From: Lysobacterales bacterium
GTDB lineage: Bacteria; Pseudomonadota; Gammaproteobacteria; Xanthomonadales; SZUA-36
Length of the DNA: 44,933 nucleotides
Direction of reading: 5' to 3'
Assembly (NCBI GenBank): GCA_013002505.1
Contig: JABDJL010000040.1
Span: 1 to 44,933 of the forward strand
The notes under the pieces were generated by a model, which was not told the DNA's origin, searched no databases, and saw only the letters and a list, made by a program, of their open reading frames with translations. Shown one piece after another: positions 35,389 through 42,036 of this stretch. The stretch's first letter is position 1. The number at the start of each line of letters is the position of its first letter. Both the position numbers and the translations under genes were made by a program.

Positions 35389-36075
35389 ATGCGCATACTC
35401 CTCGTTGAAGACGATGTTCGACTGCAGGATTCGCTGGCGGATGAGCTGCGCCGATCCGGTTATGCCGTCGATGTCAGCGGCGATGGCATCGAGGGACTCT
35501 ATTATGGCGAGGAGTTCCCGATAGACCTGGCCATCATTGACCTGGGCCTGCCCGGCATGTCCGGTCTTGAGCTGATTCGCAAGCTTCGGGAATCTGAAAG
35601 GCGCTTTCCAATCCTGATTCTGACTGCACGGTCGGAGTGGCAAGACAAAGTACGCGGCCTTGAAGCCGGCGCCGATGACTACCTGACCAAGCCTTTCCAC
35701 CCCGAGGAACTGAAGGCGAGGGTCGCCGCCCTGATCCGTCGCAGCGCCGGCCATTCCAGCCCCGAAGTGAAGCTCGGGCCGATCCAGGTAGACCTTTCCG
35801 CGCAGCGTGTATTGCTCGACGACAAGGAAATCGAGCTGACGACCTACGAGTACAAGGTACTGGAATACCTGGTGCTCCACCCGGGAGAAGTCGTCACCAA
35901 GACCACCTTGTCAGAACATATCTACGAGGAGGATGCGGACCGGGACAGCAACGTCATCGAAGTATTTATCGGCCGCCTGCGCCGGAAAATTGACCCGCAA
36001 GGCGATCTCAGGCCGATCGAAACCCTGCGCGGGCGGGGCTATCGACTGAACCTGGCGCCCAACGGTCAAAACTGA
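35389..36075 (+). CDS. OmpR/PhoP-family response regulator
   Basis: A 228-residue response regulator. The receiver domain has the acidic pocket in LLVEDD, the phospho-acceptor D51 in AIIDLGLPGMSG, the Thr in ILTARSEW and the Lys in YLTKPFH. The C-terminal winged-helix has EIELTTYEYKVLEYLVLHPG and NVIEVFIGRLRRKID, and ends with RGRGYRLN. It closely resembles PhoP/QseB-type regulators. The stop codon is directly followed by the ATG of the sensor kinase, so the two are coupled. Confidence 0.96.
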   Translation: MRILLVEDDVRLQDSLADELRRSGYAVDVSGDGIEGLYYGEEFPIDLAIIDLGLPGMSGLELIRKLRESERRFPILILTARSEWQDKVRGLEAGADDYLTKPFHPEELKARVAALIRRSAGHSSPEVKLGPIQVDLSAQRVLLDDKEIELTTYEYKVLEYLVLHPGEVVTKTTLSEHIYEEDADRDSNVIEVFIGRLRRKIDPQGDLRPIETLRGRGYRLNLAPNGQN

Positions 36076-37476
36076 ATGAACAGGCCCGGACCCGCTGACC
36101 CGGCAGCCCGGGCACCCAAGGCCACGTCACTGAGGCGCCGTTTGCTACTGCTTTCAATCGTGGTGCTGGCCCTTTCACTGGGTATTGTCGGCGTGGCGCT
36201 CAATTCTGCTTTCCTGCGCAGTGCTGAAGCCGATATCGCGCAGCAAATGGAAACCTGGAGTTACCTGGTGCTGGGCGCTACCGAGGTCGGCCCGGGAGGC
36301 ATGATCAGCGTGCAGGAGGAACTCGGCGACCCAAGGCTGAGTCAACCGGGTTCGGGAATATATGTCCACGTGCACGGCGAGAACGACCACTGGAGCTCAC
36401 CCTCGGCGCTTGGCATCGACCTGCCGGAACTGGAGCAGGTAGCGCCGGGCAGGGACCAGTTCGTGGGCCCACAGGCCCCCGTGGACTATTACCGATTCCA
36501 ATACGGTGTCGCCTGGGAGGTCGAAGACCTGACCGTGCAGCCGTTCACCGTTTCGGTACTCGTCGAGGGTGACATTGTCGCGCGCCAGGTTCGCTCATTC
36601 CGGCGTGGACTGTGGAAGTCGCTCGGCGCGGCAGGATTATTGCTGGCGCTGGCGCAGTTGATGTTTTTTGCGCTCAGCCTGCGTCCCCTGCAACGCGTCG
36701 CCCAGGATGTCGCCCAGATTGAATCCGGGCAACGTGACAGGCTGGACGGTCCTTATCCCCGCGAATTGGAACCGCTGACCCGCAACCTTGACCGCCTGTT
36801 GCAAACCGAGAAGGCCAACCAGGCGCGTTATCGCAGTGCCCTGGACTCATTGGCCCACAGCCTGAAAACCCCGCTGGCGGTGATCCGCGCGGGCCTTGCG
36901 CGCCGCTCCGGCAAGGAAACGGGCGCCATGCAGAATGCAGTGGATGACATGCAGCACCTGATCGCCAGCCGCCTTGAACGGGCGGCGGCATCCGCTCGCA
37001 GCACGATGTCCACACCGGTTGCGGTACTGCCGCAAGTTGAACGGATCGTGGCCTCTCTGAAAAAAGTCCATTCTCACGATTTGAAAACCATTGATGTCAG
37101 CATAGCCCCGGATTTGAAGTTTTATGGCGAAAAACGGGATTTACTGGAGATGGTGGGAAACCTGCTCGACAACGCCTGTAAGTACGGTAACGGCTTTGTG
37201 CGCATCAGCGCGGGCCTCGAAGAGGTGGGCCAGGACCCGTCAGCCAGCGAGCGCCCGGGGCTTTGGTTGAGCGTTGAAAATGATGGCCGGCCCATTGACC
37301 CGGATCGCTACCCGCTATTATTGCAACGCGGCGTGCGTGGTGATGAGCGCGTCGAAGGGCATGGTCTTGGCCTGACGATTGTGCTTGAATTGGTGAGCGC
37401 CTATGGTGGGGACATCACGATCGACCAGGGTGAACTCGGTGGAGCGCGGTTCAGGGTGACCATTCCGGCTGCGTAG
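36076..37476 (+). CDS. PhoQ-like sensor histidine kinase
   Basis: A 466-residue inner-membrane sensor with two membrane segments (about 22-46 and 181-202) flanking a periplasmic domain of about 135 residues. HAMP-like sequence follows. The phosphorylation site is H261 in LDSLAHSLKTPLAVIRAGLA, very like the PhoQ H-box. The ATPase domain has MVGNLLDNACKYGNGF (N box) and RVEGHGLGLTIVLELVSAYG (G box). The signal is unknown; PhoQ senses Mg2+, acid and antimicrobial peptides. It is the last gene of the PepSY-like, regulator, sensor unit; mazG begins 16 bases after it. Confidence 0.95.
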   Translation: MNRPGPADPAARAPKATSLRRRLLLLSIVVLALSLGIVGVALNSAFLRSAEADIAQQMETWSYLVLGATEVGPGGMISVQEELGDPRLSQPGSGIYVHVHGENDHWSSPSALGIDLPELEQVAPGRDQFVGPQAPVDYYRFQYGVAWEVEDLTVQPFTVSVLVEGDIVARQVRSFRRGLWKSLGAAGLLLALAQLMFFALSLRPLQRVAQDVAQIESGQRDRLDGPYPRELEPLTRNLDRLLQTEKANQARYRSALDSLAHSLKTPLAVIRAGLARRSGKETGAMQNAVDDMQHLIASRLERAAASARSTMSTPVAVLPQVERIVASLKKVHSHDLKTIDVSIAPDLKFYGEKRDLLEMVGNLLDNACKYGNGFVRISAGLEEVGQDPSASERPGLWLSVENDGRPIDPDRYPLLLQRGVRGDERVEGHGLGLTIVLELVSAYGGDITIDQGELGGARFRVTIPAA

Positions 37477-37492
37477 TCTCTCCCAAGCTGCA

Positions 37493-38278
37493 GTGGCAAA
37501 CCGGAAAATGAATGAACTTCTGCAAATCATGAAGCGCCTCAGGGACCCTGAGCACGGTTGTCCGTGGGACGTCGAGCAGGATTTTGCCAGCATCGCGCCC
37601 TATACCGTCGAAGAAGCCTACGAAGTCGCCGATGCCATCCAACGGAACGATCTGGTCAACTTGCGCGACGAGTTGGGTGACTTGCTGCTACAGGTGGTTT
37701 TTCATGCGCAGATGGCCGATGAGCAGGGTGAGTTCAACTTTTCAGACGTCGTGGCCGGCATCAGCGACAAGCTGGTGCGCCGGCACCCCGGCGTGTTCGG
37801 GGATGAAGAGGTCAGGAGCGCGCAGCAACAAAGCGATACCTGGGACCGGATCAAGTCAGAAGAACGCGCGGCCAGCGGTGAGTCGAGCATGCTCGATGGC
37901 GTGCCGCGCGGCATGGCCGAGCTGCAGCGCTCGGTCAAGCTGCAGAAACGGGCCGGCGAAGCGGGCTTCGAGTGGCCGTCGGCCGAGCCGGTGCTCGAGA
38001 AGATAGACGAAGAGCTTGAGGAGCTTCGTGATGCAATGGCGAACGGCGGGCAAGCAGAAATTACCGATGAGCTGGGCGATTTGTTATTCGTGATGGCCAA
38101 CCTCGCGCGGCAGCTTGATGTCGATCCGGCCGCCGCCTTGCGCCACGCCAATCACAAGTTCGAAAAAAGATTCCGGGCCATGGAAGCCCTGGCGGGCGGG
38201 CCAGATACCCTGCGCGACCTGCCGCTGGATGACATGGAGCGCCTGTGGCAGAAGGTCAAGAAGGAGCACAAAGCATGA
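37493..38278 (+). CDS. mazG: Nucleoside triphosphate pyrophosphohydrolase MazG
   Basis: An all-alpha NTP pyrophosphohydrolase that breaks NTPs and dNTPs to monophosphates and clears damaged nucleotides. The 261-residue protein has two MazG domains. The first shows RDPEHGCPWDVEQDF and the Mg-binding VEEAYEVADAI with LRDELGDLLLQVVFHA; the second has LEELRDAM and TDELGDLLFVMANLAR. The start may be GTG 37493 or ATG 37508; neither has a strong ribosome site. It overlaps rmuC by four bases, so both repair-related genes share a transcript. Confidence 0.93.
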   Translation: MANRKMNELLQIMKRLRDPEHGCPWDVEQDFASIAPYTVEEAYEVADAIQRNDLVNLRDELGDLLLQVVFHAQMADEQGEFNFSDVVAGISDKLVRRHPGVFGDEEVRSAQQQSDTWDRIKSEERAASGESSMLDGVPRGMAELQRSVKLQKRAGEAGFEWPSAEPVLEKIDEELEELRDAMANGGQAEITDELGDLLFVMANLARQLDVDPAAALRHANHKFEKRFRAMEALAGGPDTLRDLPLDDMERLWQKVKKEHKA

Positions 38279-39603
38279 TTGCCGAATGGCTTCGCCTGGT
38301 GGAACGCGACAGCTTTTTGTTGGGGCTGCTGGTTGGCGTGCTGGTCTCTGCAGCCCTGACTTACTGGATAATGCAGCGCCGCCAGCGCCAAGCCGAGCGG
38401 GTCACGCAGGAAGAACGGGACGGGCTGCGCTCTGAACTGGCCGTGCACGAACAGGAAGTGGCGGTATTGAAGACGCGCCTGGAGGAACAGCAGCGGTTTT
38501 TCCAGAACGAGAAAGAAGGCCTGGAGAAAGCCGAGAAGCGGCTCACGGAATCATTCGAGCGCCTGGCGGGCAAGGTATTCGACGAACGGTCCCAGCGATT
38601 TACCGAGCTAAGTGAAAAGCAGCTTGGCGGAATACTCAAACCGCTGACCAAGGATCTCGAACGGTTTCGCAACCGGGTCGATGAGACCCACCGCGAAGAC
38701 ATCAGGCAGCAGGCCGCTTTGCGCGAGCGACTGTTACACCTCGAAGGACTCAACGAGCGGCTGAACGAAGAAGCCCGCAACCTGACCCGCGCCCTGACAT
38801 CCGACGTCAAGGCGCAAGGCAGCTGGGGTGAACAGCAACTCGAGAAACTGCTCGAGTTGAGTGGCCTGCGCAAAGGCGAGAACTATCACACGCAGTACTC
38901 CGTGACGGGTCAAGGCGGCGAAAGACTGCAGCCCGATCTCGTGCTGCTGCTGCCGGAAAACCGCACGATCGTCATGGACTCCAAGGTATCACTGACGGCC
39001 TGGACCCGCTTACAGGCGGCAGAAGACGAAGACCGGCGAGAGGTACACCTGGCTTCACATGTGCAGTCACTACGCGCCCACATCGACGGCCTTTCTGCCA
39101 AGAATTACAGCAGTGTCGAAGAACTGAACGCGCTGGATTTCGTGTTGATGTTTGTGCCCATCGAAGCGGCCCTGATCGCGGCATTGAGGGCCGACCCGAC
39201 CTTGCCGGAGTACGCACTGAAAAAGCGCGTCGCCTTACTGTCTCCGGCCAATTTCCTGGCCACCGTTCGAACCGTGGCCTCGGTGTGGATGATTCACAAG
39301 CAAAACACCAATGCCCAGGACATCGCATCACGGGCGGGCCTGCTGTATGACAAGTTCGTTGGATTTACAGAAAATCTCCGCCAGTTGGGCAGCCGCCTGG
39401 ACCAGGCGCGCAAGGCTTACGACGATGCCTTTTCACAACTGTCAACCGGCGCCGGCAACCTGGTCGGGCAAACCGAAAAGCTGCGTACGCTGGGCGCCAA
39501 GCACTCCAAGCAACTGGAAGCCGGGCTGGTCGAAAAAGCCACCGATGGTGGCGACGATGACGAGGGTTCCGGACTGCGGCTGGTCAAACCCGAGGACGAA
39601 TAA
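38275..39603 (+). CDS. rmuC: RmuC-family DNA recombination protein
   Basis: A 442-residue protein whose E. coli homologue limits inversions at short inverted repeats; a nuclease role is proposed from its fold. One N-terminal membrane segment (LLGLLVGVLVSAALTYWI, about 16-33) is followed by a long coiled coil (about 35-150) and the RmuC domain with SWGEQQLEKLLELSGLRKG, PDLVLLLPENRTIVMDSKVS and LSPANFLATVRTVASVW. The ATG at 38275 has AAGGAG eight bases before it and overlaps the mazG stop (ATGA). A poorly conserved acidic tail closes the protein. Confidence 0.94.
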   Translation: MIAEWLRLVERDSFLLGLLVGVLVSAALTYWIMQRRQRQAERVTQEERDGLRSELAVHEQEVAVLKTRLEEQQRFFQNEKEGLEKAEKRLTESFERLAGKVFDERSQRFTELSEKQLGGILKPLTKDLERFRNRVDETHREDIRQQAALRERLLHLEGLNERLNEEARNLTRALTSDVKAQGSWGEQQLEKLLELSGLRKGENYHTQYSVTGQGGERLQPDLVLLLPENRTIVMDSKVSLTAWTRLQAAEDEDRREVHLASHVQSLRAHIDGLSAKNYSSVEELNALDFVLMFVPIEAALIAALRADPTLPEYALKKRVALLSPANFLATVRTVASVWMIHKQNTNAQDIASRAGLLYDKFVGFTENLRQLGSRLDQARKAYDDAFSQLSTGAGNLVGQTEKLRTLGAKHSKQLEAGLVEKATDGGDDDEGSGLRLVKPEDE

Positions 39604-39635
39604 CCAGGCTTGCGTGCAGCGATGCGGGCAGTTGT

Positions 39636-40001
39636 TCAGACCACGGTCCTGGTAAACAGCTGGCTGATTTTCAGCCGCGACTGGTGGCCGAGGAACAGCA
39701 TACTGGCGATCACCAGGGCGAGCGCCATGGACAATGCCGCCAGTCCAGTGCTGCTCGCTTCAGGGTTCGCTGCAAGCACCCCGGACATCGTCCATCCTGC
39801 AAACAGGCCAAAACTTACCCAGTAAGCCAGCATGATCATGGCCAGGCGGCGCCTGCGGGCAAACCTGGCGGTTTGGGACCGGACACGAGACATGACCCGG
39901 TCTTCAAAATCCGGGGTCAGGGACGGCCGCGCAGGAAACAAACCCCGCAGCCTCTGATCCACGCGCCCATCGATGTCCGTCAAACTGTTCCTGTCAGTCA
40001 T
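39636..40001 (-). CDS. Small membrane protein coupled to the sigma factor, possible anti-sigma factor
   Basis: A 121-residue protein with an N-terminal cytoplasmic part of about 50 residues and two predicted membrane segments (about 54-74 and 86-106). Its ATG lies inside the end of the sigma-factor gene, an 8-base overlap. The length, topology and coupling fit an anti-sigma factor that holds the sigma factor at the membrane, but no zinc-binding HxxxCxxC motif is present, and I do not recognise a named family. A longer frame from 40094 is unlikely because it lies wholly in the sigma gene. Confidence 0.72.
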   Translation of the reverse strand: MTDRNSLTDIDGRVDQRLRGLFPARPSLTPDFEDRVMSRVRSQTARFARRRRLAMIMLAYWVSFGLFAGWTMSGVLAANPEASSTGLAALSMALALVIASMLFLGHQSRLKISQLFTRTVV

Positions 40002-40641
40002 GCTTAAATTCCCCAAGTGTTTCGGCCAATGCCGCCCTAGCCCTCTTGAGGTACACCTTGACGGTACCCTGCGGGCAGTCCAGTACCTCGGCAATTTCGC
40101 GCATTTTTAATTCCAGCCAGTAATACAGGTACACCATCATCCGCTGGGATTCGGGCAGGGCCAGCAATGCCTGGTGAACCCCGCTTTCAAGCTTTCGGCC
40201 ATCGCTTCCTTTTGGGATTTCAAAGGGAACGCCGGGGAGGGAGGCATCGTCGATTGCAAGCCCTGCATGGCGGGTATTAACGCGCTTGAAATCAATCGCC
40301 GCGTTGACCGCCAGGCGGTATACCCAGGTCGAAAATTTGCAGTCACCCCGGAACTGGTCAAGGCGCCGGTACAGGCTGATAAAAACCTCCTGGGCCACGT
40401 CCTCCGCCTGCGCTGCCTGGGTCGGACCGAGTACCGACAGCGCAATATGGTGTACGCGCACCTTGTAACGTGCCAGCAGCGTCCGGAAATGTTGCTCGCT
40501 GCCGCGCTTTACGATGGCTTCAATCAGCGCCTCGTCGGACCACGCGTCCGGTCGCCCTGCATCAGGATCAAGCCGTGCCGGGGCCGCCTTGTTGAGCTGC
40601 AACAGGGCGTTGGCGTTCAGTGGCAGCGTTGCCGCGGTCAT
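39994..40641 (-). CDS. ECF-type RNA polymerase sigma factor
   Basis: A 215-residue sigma-70-family factor of the extracytoplasmic-function type. Region 2 includes EDVAQEVFISLYRRLDQFRG and FSTWVYRLAVNAAIDFKR; region 4 includes LPESQRMMVYLYYWLELKMR and EIAEVLDCPQGTVKVYLKRA, the DNA-binding helix-turn-helix. About 45 extra residues precede region 2. The gene overlaps a small membrane protein that may be its anti-sigma factor. A DUF6249-like membrane gene ends 14 bases upstream, and the same arrangement is common in Proteobacteria. The regulon is unknown. Confidence 0.93.
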   Translation of the reverse strand: MTAATLPLNANALLQLNKAAPARLDPDAGRPDAWSDEALIEAIVKRGSEQHFRTLLARYKVRVHHIALSVLGPTQAAQAEDVAQEVFISLYRRLDQFRGDCKFSTWVYRLAVNAAIDFKRVNTRHAGLAIDDASLPGVPFEIPKGSDGRKLESGVHQALLALPESQRMMVYLYYWLELKMREIAEVLDCPQGTVKVYLKRARAALAETLGEFKHD

Positions 40642-40655
40642 ACTGCCAATTATCC

Positions 40656-41084
40656 TCAGTTCGGTTCTTTGCGGGTCAAGGCGTAAAACAACAACAGGCC
40701 AATGCCCGCCATGATCGGTATCGCACCAATCGTGCCTATGTCGCGAAAATCATTGTCAGCGCCGATATTGAAGGCGAACAGCATGCCGATGCCGGCGAAG
40801 CACATCAGCAGGCCAAGGGCCAGCGTCAGCATTCGAAACCACTGCCGGCGGCGCTCGTGCGCCTCGGCGCTGCTGACCAGCGATCCGTCCTCATCCAGCA
40901 TGACGGTGTCCCAGTCAGGCAGCGGTATTCCTTTTTCGATTGCAGCCAGGCGTTCTTTTTGCAACAACTCCTGACGCGCCAGCTTGGACTTCTGGCGCTG
41001 GCTTTCGGCCAGTATCCCGATCAGGATAAAAATGAAGATGAACGAAACGCCGAATATGGCCCAACCCATTCCAGGATCAATCAT
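40656..41084 (-). CDS. DUF6249-like membrane protein
   Basis: A 142-residue protein with three predicted membrane segments (about 6-26, 86-106 and 116-136) and a cytoplasmic charged loop between the first two. The loop has KERLAAIEKGIPLPDWD, a motif I associate with DUF6249-type proteins that often sit beside ECF sigma genes. It ends 14 bases before the sigma-factor gene on the same strand. A role in sigma control or membrane stress is likely but unproven. Confidence 0.75.
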   Translation of the reverse strand: MIDPGMGWAIFGVSFIFIFILIGILAESQRQKSKLARQELLQKERLAAIEKGIPLPDWDTVMLDEDGSLVSSAEAHERRRQWFRMLTLALGLLMCFAGIGMLFAFNIGADNDFRDIGTIGAIPIMAGIGLLLFYALTRKEPN

Positions 41085-41178
41085 GTGCGTATACCTCTGG
41101 TCCGCATTGTAATCTGGTGACTTGGACGGGACATTCGAATATGCGGTTACAGTTGATTCGCTGGCTGCCTCAAGCAGG

Positions 41179-42030
41179 CTAGGTTGACTCGTTAAGCTCG
41201 CCGGGCCACTGACCCTGCGAAATTCGTTCGCGGCCGGACAAGTCCTTTCGCGTCTCGATGTGCACGAAGCCGTGCCCGGCCAGTATCTCCCGAACCGCCT
41301 CGCCCTGCGAAGCCCCGTGCTCCAGGATCAGGCAGCCGTTTGGCTCCAGGCGCCCAGGCGCCTGGCTGCAAATCTCACTGATCGACTTCATTGGGTCCTT
41401 GCCTGGCGTCAGGGCCAGGCCGGGTTCAAAACGGCAGTCGCCGGTATCCAGGTGGGGGTCGTCTGCAGCCACGTAGGGCGGATTCGAAACGATCAATGAA
41501 AACCTGCCGTTCAGCGGTGCACACCAGGACCCGCAGTGAATGCTGACATTCATTAAGCTGTGCCGCTTTGCATTGCAAGATGCCAGCTCGGTCGCCGCAG
41601 GACTGATGTCCGTCGCATGGATCTCGCATTCGGGACGCTCCCGGGCCAGGGCCAGGGCCACGGCCCCGCTTCCGGTTCCCAGGTCAGCCAATCGCCAGCA
41701 AGCGTCAACGGGTACTTTTTGCAGGGCCGCCTCGACCAGTGATTCGGTTTCATGCCTTGGGATCAGAACATCCGGCGTGATGTGCAGTTCCAATGACCAG
41801 AACTCACGCGACCCGGTGATGTAGGCAATCGGTTCACCGTTGCTGCGTCGCTCGACATACTTGTGAAATCGTTCGGCGCGCTCCGGCGGCAATACCATGT
41901 CGGGGTGGGCGTAGAGAAACGAGCGCGGCGACTCCAGCGCATGTGCGAGCAGAATTTCTGCTTCCAGCGCCCCGGCAGTGTTGTGCGCAAGGGCTTGCCG
42001 GGCCAGGTCAAGGTGCCGGCGAAGAATCAT
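41179..42030 (-). CDS. prmC: Release-factor glutamine methyltransferase
   Basis: This enzyme methylates the glutamine of the GGQ motif in release factors RF1 and RF2, using S-adenosylmethionine. The 283-residue protein has a helical N-terminal domain with GEPIAYITGSREFWSLELHI, the AdoMet motif DLGTGSGAVALALA (116-129) and the catalytic NPPY (183-186) in SNPPYVAADDPHLD. It starts six bases after the RND gene ends, so it is probably in that transcript, an unusual place since prmC normally follows prfA. A 94-base gap separates it from the DUF6249-like gene. Confidence 0.94.
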   Translation of the reverse strand: MILRRHLDLARQALAHNTAGALEAEILLAHALESPRSFLYAHPDMVLPPERAERFHKYVERRSNGEPIAYITGSREFWSLELHITPDVLIPRHETESLVEAALQKVPVDACWRLADLGTGSGAVALALARERPECEIHATDISPAATELASCNAKRHSLMNVSIHCGSWCAPLNGRFSLIVSNPPYVAADDPHLDTGDCRFEPGLALTPGKDPMKSISEICSQAPGRLEPNGCLILEHGASQGEAVREILAGHGFVHIETRKDLSGRERISQGQWPGELNEST

Positions 42031-42036
42031 ACCTGG

